Positions 23,970 through 32,971 are shown, counted from the stretch's first letter. The stretch: 42,626 bases of DNA from JAIXWP01 sp044371755 (GCA_044371755.1 JBILSZ010000014.1:1-42626), one strand, 5' to 3'. The notes: generated by a model from the sequence alone, not told the origin. Numbers and translations are program-made.

Positions 23970-25337
23970 ATGAAACACGTTTATGCCATATTCATACTTA
24001 GTCTTCTATTGGTTTCTTGCCATGGAACGAAGTATTATACTAAAATAGCTGTAAAGCAAGAAGCTGCAGGCCTCAACACTGAAGCGGCTAATAGTTATTA
24101 CACCGCATTGATGAAGAAAAGAAATAACATCGATGCTCAGATAGGTATGAAAAAAACCGGTCAGTTGGTTCTCAATCAAATGCTCGGTGAATTCGCAAGA
24201 GAAAAGAACTTTGGTTCAAATAAGAACGCCGTATATGCCTATCAGAAGGCTGACGACTATCGCAAGCGCGTTCAGGGCGTAGGTGTGAGTCTTGATATCG
24301 CAGATTTTTACGTACAAGACTATAATCGAGCGAAAGACGACTATCTCATCGAATTGTATGAAGAAGGTACGACTTTGCTTGAACAAGAAAAGTATCAAGA
24401 TGCGGAGGCAAAATTCAAGGAGATAAAAACCTTTGACCCCAACTTCAAAGACTCCAAAGACCTCGCTGACATTGCCTTCATGGAACCTCTATATTCAAAA
24501 GGAATTAAGGCCATGGATGTGCAACATTATCGCGAAGCCTATGATTATTTCGACCAGGTGATGAAGCGACGTGTGGACTATAAGAATGCAAAAGCATTAA
24601 AAAATGAGGCCCTTGAAAAAGGAACTTATACCATTGCACTCCTCTCTTTTGAGAACGCCAGCGGAACTCCTGGTCTAGACGCCAAAGTATCAGCCTATAC
24701 CCTAGAGGCTCTGACTTCTATTAATGATCCATTTTTAAAAGTTGTAGATCGTGAACATATGCAAGCGATATTACAAGAACAAAAATTACAACTTTCCGGA
24801 GTGGTAGACGAGCAAACTGCTGTCAGTGTCGGCAAACTCGTAGGAGCGCAAGCCATACTCACAGGAACTGTATTGAATTATTCAGTAAAAAATGGCCAAG
24901 TGAGATCAAGAAGTCGAGAAGGATATGAGGCTTATAAGGTAAAAATAAACAACCCCGAAGATGGCAAAGATTATCTCGAGACGAGGTATAAGCCCGTTAC
25001 CTACACTGAGTTTAGCAACTCGAATAGCTGCAGTGTGAGCTTTCAATATAAACTCATCAACTTAAAAACTGGTGAGCTCATTAAAACCGAAATCATTGAA
25101 AGAACAGCTATTGATGAAGTGGCCTGGGCAAAGTATGACGGAAAAACATCAGAGCTCTACCCTGCCAATGGCAACAAAGTCAACTTCAATCAAAATGATC
25201 GTCGTTCTTTAATGAATCTGCTCAATGGTCGCCAAGAACTTCGACCCACAGGCGAATTATCCAACGAGCTCTTCAATACGATTAGCAGACAGATGTCTGA
25301 TCAAATAGGTGCTACAGTAAAAAACATTGTCCAATAA
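23970..25337 (+). CDS. Lipoprotein with TPR-like repeats and a CsgG-family domain
   Basis: A 455-residue lipoprotein. The N-terminus MKHVYAIFILSLLLVSC gives a lipobox with Cys17. Residues ~20-215 hold helical repeats with TPR character, such as YEEGTTLLEQEKYQDAEAKFKEI and YSKGIKAMDVQHYREAYDYFDQ. From ~220 a CsgG-like domain follows: YTIALLSFENASGTPGLDAKVS, a DREHMQAILQEQKLQLSG segment and KLVGAQAILTGTVLNYS. CsgG forms the outer-membrane curli export pore, but many CsgG-domain proteins have other envelope roles. No curli subunit or CsgE/F is here. The stop overlaps the next ATG by 1 nt (TAATG), so the next lipoprotein is translationally coupled. Confidence 0.85.
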   Translation: MKHVYAIFILSLLLVSCHGTKYYTKIAVKQEAAGLNTEAANSYYTALMKKRNNIDAQIGMKKTGQLVLNQMLGEFAREKNFGSNKNAVYAYQKADDYRKRVQGVGVSLDIADFYVQDYNRAKDDYLIELYEEGTTLLEQEKYQDAEAKFKEIKTFDPNFKDSKDLADIAFMEPLYSKGIKAMDVQHYREAYDYFDQVMKRRVDYKNAKALKNEALEKGTYTIALLSFENASGTPGLDAKVSAYTLEALTSINDPFLKVVDREHMQAILQEQKLQLSGVVDEQTAVSVGKLVGAQAILTGTVLNYSVKNGQVRSRSREGYEAYKVKINNPEDGKDYLETRYKPVTYTEFSNSNSCSVSFQYKLINLKTGELIKTEIIERTAIDEVAWAKYDGKTSELYPANGNKVNFNQNDRRSLMNLLNGRQELRPTGELSNELFNTISRQMSDQIGATVKNIVQ

Positions 25338-26731
25338 TGTCATCTCTTTTTAAATACACATCCATTTTTCTTGGCTTCGCATTGGCTGCCTTGTTGAATG
25401 CGTGTGGCAACACAAGCGGTACTAGCAGCACCACCAAACCGGTGATTACTCAAGAGCCCAAGCCAGCCTGGGTTGAACAAAGACCGGTAAATAGTGCCTT
25501 TTACATCGGTGTTGGAAGCTGTTCCAAGCGCACTCAACCGCTGGACTATCAAACGATCGCAAAAAAAAATGCGCTGAATGATCTGGCCTCCGAAATCAGT
25601 GTGCGCGTGCAGGGTAGTACATTTCTGAATGCTTTAGAAGTCAACAAAACATTCAGTGAAGAATTCATCAGCAACATCACTACTACTACTGATGAAAAGA
25701 TCGAAGACTATGAAGTGGCGGGCATTTGGGAAGACCAAAATGACTACCACATCTACTATAGACTCAACAAAGCGGCCTATCAGCAAAAAAAAATGATGAA
25801 GAAAAATCAAGCGATGTCCAGCGCTTTTGATTTTTATTCTAAAGGAAAAGAGGCCGAAAGAACGAATGCCGTGCCCGCGGCAATTGATAATTACTTAAGA
25901 GGATTGTTTGCTATCCAGGATTATTGGGGTGAAATAAATGAGTACAATGCTGAACAAGGCAAGATCTTTTTGGATAATGAAATCTATTCTTCTTTGCAGC
26001 GATTGGCCTCTGGATTAACGATTGTTTCTTCGCAGCCAAGATTCACGCTGGCAGCGGAAAATAGTTATACCGTCAATTCATCTCTCATGGTCACCTACAA
26101 CGGACAGCCGGTGAGAGGAATCACCACTACACATGCTTATCCGAAAACACGATTTATGAAATCGCGGGTCGAGGTGACTGATGAAACAGGGAGATTTGGG
26201 GTGATCATAGACAACGTCAATCCTCAAGACAAAGATCTTTCCTTGAATGTCGAAATAGACTTGATGCCACTGCAGCCAAATGATCTCGATAGACGTATCA
26301 CAGGTCCTATTCTCAAAAACTTGAGAACAGATAGTAAAAAATTCCCTATTGAGTTTATTGCCCCTAGTTTCAGCGTAAGCTCCACAGAAAATGTTTATGG
26401 CGCCACAGGAACTACAACCTCTCTGGCATCTGCTACCACTGCCGAACTTATTAAAAAAGGGCTCAGGCAGATAAGCAACAACCCCGACTACCGAATTAAG
26501 ATCAACTCAAATAGCACTGACGGTGGGTCTTCGCAAGGTTTTGTAGTCGCTTTGCTCGAACTGACGGTGATTGTGGAGTCGAATCAGGGTGAAATAATTT
26601 ACAAGGAATCATTAAATAATATTAAAGGTCTTCAGCTAAACCGCGATGCAGCAAGCATTGAGGCATATAAAAAAGGTCGCGAGAGACTCGAACAGCAAAT
26701 CATTCCTTCAATATTGGATACTATTTTTTAG
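25337..26731 (+). CDS. LPP20-like lipoprotein, large form
   Basis: A 464-residue lipoprotein with lipobox LLNAC (Cys23). The first ~170 residues resemble the LPP20 family: PAWVEQRPVNSAFYIGVGSCSK, then TIAKKNALNDLASEISVRVQGS, EFISNITTTTDEKIEDYEVAGIW and YYRLNKAAYQQK. The rest is beta-rich: a possible Ig-like section (PVRGITTTHAY, TDETGRFGVIIDNV) and a C-terminal part with a GGSSQGFVVALLELTVIVES strand pattern. The function of LPP20 proteins is not settled. Coupling to a CsgG-like partner suggests a joint outer-membrane complex. Confidence 0.78.
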   Translation: MSSLFKYTSIFLGFALAALLNACGNTSGTSSTTKPVITQEPKPAWVEQRPVNSAFYIGVGSCSKRTQPLDYQTIAKKNALNDLASEISVRVQGSTFLNALEVNKTFSEEFISNITTTTDEKIEDYEVAGIWEDQNDYHIYYRLNKAAYQQKKMMKKNQAMSSAFDFYSKGKEAERTNAVPAAIDNYLRGLFAIQDYWGEINEYNAEQGKIFLDNEIYSSLQRLASGLTIVSSQPRFTLAAENSYTVNSSLMVTYNGQPVRGITTTHAYPKTRFMKSRVEVTDETGRFGVIIDNVNPQDKDLSLNVEIDLMPLQPNDLDRRITGPILKNLRTDSKKFPIEFIAPSFSVSSTENVYGATGTTTSLASATTAELIKKGLRQISNNPDYRIKINSNSTDGGSSQGFVVALLELTVIVESNQGEIIYKESLNNIKGLQLNRDAASIEAYKKGRERLEQQIIPSILDTIF

Positions 26732-26734
26732 ATT

Positions 26735-26749
26735 TGGCACGATTGTAGA
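26735..26749 (+). promoter_or_regulatory. Second sigma-54-like box before the small LPP20 gene
   Basis: TTTGGCACG (through 26741) is a perfect -24 element directly after the upstream stop codon. The -12 region (TAGA, 26746-26749) lacks the final GC, so this is weaker than the box at 22814. It gives a ~40-nt leader to ATG 26799, similar to the first box. Confidence 0.3.
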
Positions 26750-26798
26750 AAATGCCCAATCACAAGAAATTTTTATAACAACGAAAAAAACCAACATT

Positions 26799-27383
26799 AT
26801 GAATACTCGAATTTTTACCATTGCCCTTTTTGTTGCTGCAGCTTCATTTACCGCTGTAGGTTGTAAAAAGAAAAACAAAACCGTTGAAGCTCCTAAGCCT
26901 GCCGGTGAAGTATTAATCAACGAATACTGTTCTGGTGATCAATACATGAGCACAAAAGAAGCTTTCCGTGCCACTGCAACAGGCGAATCTATGGATAGAG
27001 AAACAGCTAAGAAAAAAGCTCGCTCTAACGCAAACTCAGAACTTGCAAAAACCATTAGCGCGACCATGAAAATTGTAGGTGACAACTATGTAAATTCTAC
27101 TGAGTTTAATAACAAAGAAGAAGTAACCGAGACTTTCCAAGAAATGGCTCGCACAGTTGTAGATCAAGAGCTCCGCGGAGTAATTGAGATTTGCGAAAAA
27201 CTCACTCAACGCCCTGATGGTGTGTATGTGAGCTACGTAGCAATCGAACTTTCAGGTTCTAAAATCGCTGATGCCTACAACAGTGGACTTTCACAAAACG
27301 AAAAGATCAAAGCCGACTATAACTACGAGAAGTTCAAAGAAACTTTCGAAAAAGAAATGGCTAAATTCGGTGAAGGCAAGTAA
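26799..27383 (+). CDS. LPP20-like lipoprotein, small form
   Basis: A 194-residue lipoprotein. The start at ATG 26799 gives a signal sequence MNTRIFTIALFVAAASFTAVGC with lipobox Cys22, then KKKNK. The upstream extension to 26646 overlaps the preceding gene and has no signal character. The mature part follows the LPP20 pattern: EYCSGDQYMSTKEAFRATATGES, then ETAKKKARSNANSELAKTISA, VTETFQEMARTVVDQELRGV and VYVSYVAIELSG. It parallels the N-terminal half of the large LPP20-like protein just upstream, so the two are probably paralogues acting together. An intrinsic terminator follows after ~27 nt and ends the operon. Confidence 0.8.
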   Translation: MNTRIFTIALFVAAASFTAVGCKKKNKTVEAPKPAGEVLINEYCSGDQYMSTKEAFRATATGESMDRETAKKKARSNANSELAKTISATMKIVGDNYVNSTEFNNKEEVTETFQEMARTVVDQELRGVIEICEKLTQRPDGVYVSYVAIELSGSKIADAYNSGLSQNEKIKADYNYEKFKETFEKEMAKFGEGK

Positions 27384-27410
27384 TCCTTACGAACATATAT
27401 AAAATGAATA

Positions 27411-27432
27411 ACCCCGGCGTTCCGGGGTTTTT
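27411..27432 (+). terminator. Intrinsic terminator of the CsgG/LPP20 operon
   Basis: ACCCCGG (27411-27417), loop CGTT, CCGGGGT (27422-27428), then a T-run. A flanking AATGAA/TTCATT pair extends the stem. Confidence 0.9.
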
Positions 27433-27571
27433 CATTTGCTTAACCTTAATTAACCTTAACTACTCTTAATTAGAAGAGAAGTGTTATTATACTTGCTTGA
27501 AGTGACGCCTAACCGTTAGCGTCATTCTGAGACTTATTACGGAACCAGTTTTCTTTTGGTTTCATTTTTCT

Positions 27572-27605
27572 CAAAAAAAAATCCCGAGGGGGCAATCTCG
27601 GGATT
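27572..27605 (-). terminator. Intrinsic terminator downstream of clpB
   Basis: On the minus strand AATCCCGAG (27605-27597) pairs with CTCGGGATT (27588-27580), followed by a run of T (27580-27573). It lies about 100 nt past the clpB stop. Confidence 0.85.
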
Positions 27606-27708
27606 CTTAACTCAATATTTATTTCTAAACCAAATAACCAAAAAAACATTCTACATGATCTTTAACGGTACCCTTCATTAATAGGTTTCGTTTTTTTCGA
27701 AAAAAAAA

Positions 27709-30327
27709 TTATATTTCTATAACCGCCTCATTATCAATTCTTTTTCTAAAGACCACTTGCCCGTCAAATACGTCCATCACCACTGGCTCTGACTTATCTA
27801 GATTACCAGAAAGAATGTATTTAGAAAGTTCATTCATCACTTCTTTTTGGATGACACGCTTCACAGGACGCGCACCGAATTGCGGATCATAGCCTTTTTC
27901 ACCCAGATATTGCAATGCATCGGGTGTCACTAAGAGCTTGATCTCCGACTTGGCGAGCCGCTCCGAAAGCATCGTCAACTGCAATCTCACTATCTTCTCC
28001 ACATGACTGCGTCCAAGTGGAGTAAACATGATCACCTCATCCACCCGATTCAAAAACTCAGGACGAAGGCTCTGTTTCAAAAGAGTCAAAACCTCATCTT
28101 TTGTTTTATAAAACAATTCCTCACTGTCCGGATCTTTTGCTCGATCATAATTGTCTTGAATGATCTGTGAACCTAAATTGGAGGTCATGATCACAATGGT
28201 ATTTTTAAAATTGACCACTCTTCCTTTGCTGTCAGTGAGACGACCGTCGTCGAGAACTTGCAGAAGGATATTAAAAACGTCAGGGTGTGCTTTTTCTATC
28301 TCATCGAGGAGAATCACCGAATAGGGTTTTCTGCGCACGGCCTCTGTCAACTGACCTCCTTCTTCATAACCCACATAGCCAGGAGGTGCTCCCACGAGAC
28401 GACTCACCGAATGTCTCTCTTGATACTCCGACATATCAATGCGTGTCATTGCATTTTCATCATTAAATAAAAACTCACTGAGCGCTTTTGCTAGTTCTGT
28501 TTTTCCCACTCCCGTAGTGCCCAGAAAAATGAAAGATCCAATGGGCTTTTTTTCATCAGCCAGCCCGGCCCTGCTGCGTCTTACAGCGTCTGAAATGGCT
28601 GTAATCGCTTCAATTTGTCCAACCACACGTTTGCCCAACTCCCCTTCCAATCGAAGGAGCTTTGCCTTTTCACTTTCCACCAACCTTGTCACCGGGATAC
28701 CTGTCCATCGGCTCACCACATCGGCGATCTCTTCGGGATCGACCTCTTCTTTGAGCATTTTACTATTTATTTGAAGCTGCGCCAACTTTTGCTGTTCAGA
28801 TTCAATAATCCCTTCTTGCTCCTTCAATCGACCGTAACGAATCTCCGCTACAAGACCATAATTTCCTTCGCGTTCGGCTTGCTCTGCTTGAAATTTTAAA
28901 CTCTCTACATTTTTCTTTGCATTCTGAATGGCGTCCACTACATCTTTTTCTGCCTGCCATTTCGCAGCAAGACTATTTCGCTGTTCGTTTAAATCAGCTA
29001 TTTCACGATTCAAATCTTCAAGTTTCGCTGTGTTATTCTCACGCTTAATTGCTTCTCTTTCGATTTCAAACTGCATGATTTTTCTTTCAATTTCATCCAG
29101 TTCTTGAGGCTTCGAATTGATTTCCATTCTCAACTTTGACGCCGCCTCATCAATCAAATCAATAGCCTTATCAGGTAGAAATCTATCGGTGATATAACGC
29201 TGTGAAAGCTCTACCGCCGCAATGATCGCATCGTCTTTGATTTGTACTTTGTGGTGACTTTCGTATCGCTCTTTTAATCCACGAAGGATACTAATCGCAG
29301 CATCGCGATCTGGTTCTTCGATCATCACCTTTTGGAAGCGACGCTCGAGTGCTTTGTCTTTTTCAAAATACTTTTGATATTCATTCAATGTAGTCGCTCC
29401 GATGGCACGCAGCTCTCCGCGCGCGAGTGCGGGCTTTAATATATTCGCTGCGTCCATGGCACCTTCTCCGCCGCCTGCACCGACGAGTGTATGAATTTCA
29501 TCAATGAATAAAATGATGGCTCCTTCACTTCCTTGTACTTCATTCACCACCGATTTCAATCGCTCTTCGAATTCACCTTTATACTTGGCACCAGCTATCA
29601 ACGCTGCCATATCCAAGGCATAAATTGTCTTGGATTTTAAATTCTCTGGCACATCACCCTTCACGATGCGATGGGCCAAACCCTCAGCTATGGCTGTCTT
29701 TCCGACCCCAGGCTCGCCGATAATGATGGGGTTGTTTTTACTTCTTCTTGAAAGAATCTGAGTGACCCTTCTGATCTCTTCGTCACGACCAATAACAGGG
29801 TCTAACTTACCCTCTTGCGCAAGTTTGTTCAAATTTTTCGCGAACTTGTTGAGTGCATTGTAAGTTTCTTCTTGAGTCGAAGAGGTCACCTTTTTTCCTT
29901 TGCGCAATTCAAGTATTGCAGCTTTTAATTCCTTCTTAGAAACTCCACTATCGCGCAACAATTGAGATGTTTGATCGCGCCCTTCGGCAATGCTCAAAAG
30001 CAAATGTTCGATGCTCACAAATTCATCGCCGAATTCGCGTAAGTAACCTTGCGCTTGAATTAAGGCTGCCGATGCATCCGATGAAAGCCCTAATTGTCCA
30101 CCACTCACACGTGGTCTGGATTCAATAATCTTATCCACTGCCTGTGTCACTAAAGGCAGATTTACATTCAATTTTTTTAATAAAAAAGGAGTTACATTCT
30201 CATCCACCTCAATGATGCCCTTTAGCAAATGAGCATTTTCAATGGACTGCTGCCCATTAGAAATCACCAATTGCTGAGCTCTTTCGATCGCCTCTTGCGA
30301 CTTTAATGTAAACTTTGAAAAATCCAT
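27709..30327 (-). CDS. clpB: ATP-dependent chaperone ClpB
   Basis: ClpB is the hexameric disaggregase that rescues aggregated proteins with DnaK. The 872-residue protein has the N-terminal Clp-N repeats, a first AAA+ module with Walker A GEPGVGKT (204-211) and IILFIDEIHTLVGAG, a long coiled-coil middle domain (about 400-540, rich in Glu/Lys/Gln), and a second AAA+ module with GTTGVGKTELAKAL and ILLDEIEKAHPDVFN. No IGL/F loop for ClpP is evident, and the middle domain marks it as ClpB. Length is standard. No CIRCE element or clear -33/-7 pair is visible upstream, so the heat-shock control is not apparent. Confidence 0.98.
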   Translation of the reverse strand: MDFSKFTLKSQEAIERAQQLVISNGQQSIENAHLLKGIIEVDENVTPFLLKKLNVNLPLVTQAVDKIIESRPRVSGGQLGLSSDASAALIQAQGYLREFGDEFVSIEHLLLSIAEGRDQTSQLLRDSGVSKKELKAAILELRKGKKVTSSTQEETYNALNKFAKNLNKLAQEGKLDPVIGRDEEIRRVTQILSRRSKNNPIIIGEPGVGKTAIAEGLAHRIVKGDVPENLKSKTIYALDMAALIAGAKYKGEFEERLKSVVNEVQGSEGAIILFIDEIHTLVGAGGGEGAMDAANILKPALARGELRAIGATTLNEYQKYFEKDKALERRFQKVMIEEPDRDAAISILRGLKERYESHHKVQIKDDAIIAAVELSQRYITDRFLPDKAIDLIDEAASKLRMEINSKPQELDEIERKIMQFEIEREAIKRENNTAKLEDLNREIADLNEQRNSLAAKWQAEKDVVDAIQNAKKNVESLKFQAEQAEREGNYGLVAEIRYGRLKEQEGIIESEQQKLAQLQINSKMLKEEVDPEEIADVVSRWTGIPVTRLVESEKAKLLRLEGELGKRVVGQIEAITAISDAVRRSRAGLADEKKPIGSFIFLGTTGVGKTELAKALSEFLFNDENAMTRIDMSEYQERHSVSRLVGAPPGYVGYEEGGQLTEAVRRKPYSVILLDEIEKAHPDVFNILLQVLDDGRLTDSKGRVVNFKNTIVIMTSNLGSQIIQDNYDRAKDPDSEELFYKTKDEVLTLLKQSLRPEFLNRVDEVIMFTPLGRSHVEKIVRLQLTMLSERLAKSEIKLLVTPDALQYLGEKGYDPQFGARPVKRVIQKEVMNELSKYILSGNLDKSEPVVMDVFDGQVVFRKRIDNEAVIEI

Positions 30328-30433
30328 GATAATAAATTTGATTTCCGCTCCTCAACATTTAGTCCATCAACCAATTCAAGAAAAATTGTCGTAGAAAGTA
30401 TTAGAACACTGCCAATTTTTGAAAGGAATATCC

Positions 30434-30441
30434 TACTTTCG
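30434..30441 (+). promoter_or_regulatory. Possible -7 box (TACTTTCG) before aroK
   Basis: TACTTTCG has one mismatch to TAnnTTTG and ends 5 nt before the ATG. A TTTTTG lies upstream but only 12 nt away, too close for a normal -33. Confidence 0.3.
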
Positions 30442-30446
30442 GTCAA

Positions 30447-30956
30447 ATGTTCATAGTACTGATAGGATATATGGGAGCTGGAAAAACCAGCGTGGGCCGT
30501 GAGTTGGCGGCAAAGCTTTCAGTACCATTTATAGACTTGGACCAAATTATTGAAGCAAACGATGACAGAAGCATCTCCGAAATCTTTCAGCAAAAAGGTG
30601 AAGCTTATTTTCGCAGACTTGAATCTTTATATTTAGAATCCACTCTTCAATTGCCTAGAGGTGTGCTTGCCACTGGCGGAGGCACGCCCATTTTTGAAAA
30701 TAATCTCGAGAAGATAAAAAATCACTCAACCTCAATATACCTCCGTTGTTCAGCGCCGTTGATTATAGCGAGACTGAATTCCCAAATGGATCAACGCCCT
30801 CTGATTAAAGGTTTGGAAGAAGATGAATTAGCGAATTTTGTAATTCAACATTTGTCGCACAGAAGCCCATATTATGAACAAGCAGACATCACCATCGAAT
30901 GTGACGGCAAGAGCATTGATGACATAACAGATGAAATTGTAAAAAGACTAAGTTAA
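30447..30956 (+). CDS. aroK: Shikimate kinase
   Basis: AroK phosphorylates shikimate with ATP on the route to chorismate and aromatic amino acids. The 169-residue protein has Walker A GYMGAGKTSVG at the N-terminus, the substrate-binding FIDLDQIIE, EAYFRRLE (shikimate-binding Arg), the Gly-rich LATGGGTPIF and the lid Arg in MDQRPLI. Length is typical. It is a single gene flanked by divergent clpB and the convergent phosphoribosyltransferase, with which it overlaps by 4 nt at the stop codons. Confidence 0.95.
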   Translation: MFIVLIGYMGAGKTSVGRELAAKLSVPFIDLDQIIEANDDRSISEIFQQKGEAYFRRLESLYLESTLQLPRGVLATGGGTPIFENNLEKIKNHSTSIYLRCSAPLIIARLNSQMDQRPLIKGLEEDELANFVIQHLSHRSPYYEQADITIECDGKSIDDITDEIVKRLS

Positions 30957-31462
30957 GCTTCAAGATGCACCGACTCCTTGCCTGGTGTCAAATCCACAGT
31001 AACATGTTCTTTGAGGTTTGTTGAAAGTGTAAGCCCCACCACATTAGCGCGAATGGGAAAGCGACGATGAAAGCGCTCGATCAGTGTGACCACGGTGAGT
31101 TTTTTCAAATCAGCTTCTAATAAAAATGCTGCGGCATACATCAAAGTGCGACCACTGTTGATCACATCATCAACTAAAATAACGCTGCGACCTTTGATTT
31201 CCGAAATATTTCCCGAAAACTGAATATTCTCCATCTCGGGTTTATTCTTATCGAGTGTTACCTCAAGGTGTTTCACCCTAATATCGGTGACCTCGGATAG
31301 AATATGAACGATGCGCTTTGCCAGTTCATTGCCATTGCCAGAAATTCCAATGAGAAACAAATCCTTAGACTTATGATGATTTTCATAAATCTCATGCGCC
31401 ATTCTAGTGATCTTTTGTATCACCTGGCGCTGATCCAATATCAAGGTTCTTTCTTTTGGCAT
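30953..31462 (-). CDS. PyrR-like phosphoribosyltransferase
   Basis: A 169-residue type I phosphoribosyltransferase. The PRPP-binding signature VILVDDVINSGRTLMYA is at about residues 94-110, with the flexible-loop region before it and LFLIGISGNGNELAKRI as the N-terminal strand-loop. Overall it resembles PyrR, which in Firmicutes controls pyrimidine genes and has uracil phosphoribosyltransferase activity. No pyr genes or PyrR-binding leader are in the window, so an attenuator role cannot be claimed. It follows the RlmD-like gene by 27 nt in the same direction and is probably co-transcribed. Confidence 0.8.
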   Translation of the reverse strand: MPKERTLILDQRQVIQKITRMAHEIYENHHKSKDLFLIGISGNGNELAKRIVHILSEVTDIRVKHLEVTLDKNKPEMENIQFSGNISEIKGRSVILVDDVINSGRTLMYAAAFLLEADLKKLTVVTLIERFHRRFPIRANVVGLTLSTNLKEHVTVDLTPGKESVHLEA

Positions 31463-31489
31463 AATGCTGATTCAGGACACGAATTTAAG

Positions 31490-32926
31490 TTAATTCCTTT
31501 CAAATAACGCAACTGATTCGATATGGGCAGTGTGAGGAAACTGATCGACCAAAGAAAACTTCTTCAACACATATCCTTCGGCTGCCAAAACCTCCATATC
31601 ACGGGCTTGCGTGGCGGGATTGCAGCTTACATATACGATTCTCGGACAACCAAGGGCCATCACTTTTCTCAACGTTTTCGGAGCGATTCCTCCACGAGGT
31701 GGATCAAGTACGATTGTGCTGATCTTTCCTGCAAAATCAGGAAAATTCAGAAGGAACTTTCCTACATCAGCAGCATAAAAATCTACATTGCTTACTCCAT
31801 TCTTTTTTGCATTTCTCTTTGCATCTTCAATTGCTGCCTCCACAATGTCAACACCCACCACTTTTCTCTTGCTTTGACCAGCCATCAATTGAGCGATGGT
31901 GCCTGTGCCGCAAAACATATCCAAAATCACTTTTCCGTCGTCATCACCTTTTACATCGGCATAATCCAATACTTTTTGATAAAGCTTTTCCGCACTCTTT
32001 GGATTGGTTTGAAAAAAGCTTTGCATACTAATCTCAAACTTCAAATTATGAATGACCTCCTCAATTTTTGTTCGACCGAATATACATTCGGTCGATCCGT
32101 TTAGAGGATCCACGCGGTCTCCCTCATCATTATTGATTGTGTGAATGATGCCCGCAATGCGGCTTCCCCACAATTCGATGACCTTGGCAACAAATTTTTC
32201 TCTACTAAAATTTTCAATCCCTGTATCGGTCGTCACGAGGTTGAGAAGCAATTCATCGGATTGAAAACTTTTGCGCACTACTAAAAAACGAAAGAAGCCC
32301 GTGCGCTTGGGTGGCAGCCATGCGGGAAGCCCTGTAGATTCAAACCATTGGCGCAATTCGTGGAGTTTACTTTCGAGCGCTTCATCAAACATTCCACTAT
32401 CATTGTTCAGATTCTCAACGCACCACCATGTGCCGCGATGCTTGAAGCCCAAAGCAAAATCATCCACTTCTTTTTCTTGTTGTTCGTCCCAACGAATCAC
32501 AGAAAAAGAGTATTCCATTTTATTTCTGTAATGCCAATGAGATGGCGATTGAATGAACTCATCGAACAAATCTTCTGCATTGTCGATCTTCCCAATTCTT
32601 CGAAAAAGTTCGATGGTTGATTTGCGCTTGTATTCCACCTGCATCTCTACAGGCAAGGTGGCATAAGGAGCGCCGGGGATGCGCTGATATGGGATTTCCA
32701 CTTCGTTTGAAGATGGTTCTAATACCTGCAATAGTTTGCATTCTGCATGTCTACGAGCAGGCTTATCTACAACGGCCTTTACGAGTTGACCGGGAATTGT
32801 ATTTTGTACAAAAACCACGAAGTCTCCGCCATCGGTTGGGATTTTTGAAATACCCACACCACCGAAGGCTAAATCACTTATTCTCAAATCAATTATTTGA
32901 TTCTTTTTTAAAAAACGCTCTGCCAT
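31490..32926 (-). CDS. RlmD/RumA-family 23S rRNA (uracil-C5) methyltransferase
   Basis: A 478-residue SAM-dependent RNA m5U methyltransferase. The N-terminal TRAM domain spans about 1-70. The Rossmann core has LDMFCGTGTIAQLM (336-349) and VLDPPRGG, then VYVSCNPAT with nucleophile Cys435 and the C-terminal HIE general base (Glu470). The 4Fe-4S ligand cluster of RlmD (C-x5-C-x2-C between TRAM and catalytic domain) is missing: the region at 76-95 reads EVEIPYQRIPGAPYATLP. Cys169 remains in the place of the fourth ligand. The exact uracil cannot be assigned. A TACCTTTG -7 box lies 6 nt upstream of the start. Confidence 0.88.
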   Translation of the reverse strand: MAERFLKKNQIIDLRISDLAFGGVGISKIPTDGGDFVVFVQNTIPGQLVKAVVDKPARRHAECKLLQVLEPSSNEVEIPYQRIPGAPYATLPVEMQVEYKRKSTIELFRRIGKIDNAEDLFDEFIQSPSHWHYRNKMEYSFSVIRWDEQQEKEVDDFALGFKHRGTWWCVENLNNDSGMFDEALESKLHELRQWFESTGLPAWLPPKRTGFFRFLVVRKSFQSDELLLNLVTTDTGIENFSREKFVAKVIELWGSRIAGIIHTINNDEGDRVDPLNGSTECIFGRTKIEEVIHNLKFEISMQSFFQTNPKSAEKLYQKVLDYADVKGDDDGKVILDMFCGTGTIAQLMAGQSKRKVVGVDIVEAAIEDAKRNAKKNGVSNVDFYAADVGKFLLNFPDFAGKISTIVLDPPRGGIAPKTLRKVMALGCPRIVYVSCNPATQARDMEVLAAEGYVLKKFSLVDQFPHTAHIESVALFERN

Positions 32927-32932
32927 AGTTTA

Positions 32933-32940
32933 CAAAGGTA
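32933..32940 (-). promoter_or_regulatory. -7 box (TACCTTTG) of the RlmD-like gene
   Basis: Exact TAnnTTTG match on the minus strand, 6 nt before the ATG at 32926. It shares a 57-bp divergent intergenic region with the transporter's -7 box. Confidence 0.5.
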
Positions 32941-32971
32941 GCAACAAGCAAAATCCTAAGATGAAAACAAA

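Larger units (their letters stand above)
27384..27708. other. 325-bp intergenic region between convergent operons
   Basis: No gene is visible. It holds a terminator for the LPP20 operon, three near-repeats of a 10-mer (TAACCTTAAT-type, 27441-27470), a dyad TGACGC...GCGTCA (27503-27524), a second terminator for clpB, and an A/T homopolymer palindrome near 27689-27705. Confidence 0.6.

Noticed and set aside
27689..27705. T7-CG-A8 palindrome near the clpB stop as a terminator
   Set aside because: The stem is almost all A-T with a two-base centre, so it cannot form a stable GC-rich hairpin. The better terminator is at 27572-27605.
30328..30446. CIRCE or heat-shock operator before clpB
   Set aside because: No TTAGCACTC-N9-GAGTGCTAA-like repeat and no clear -33/-7 pair was found.
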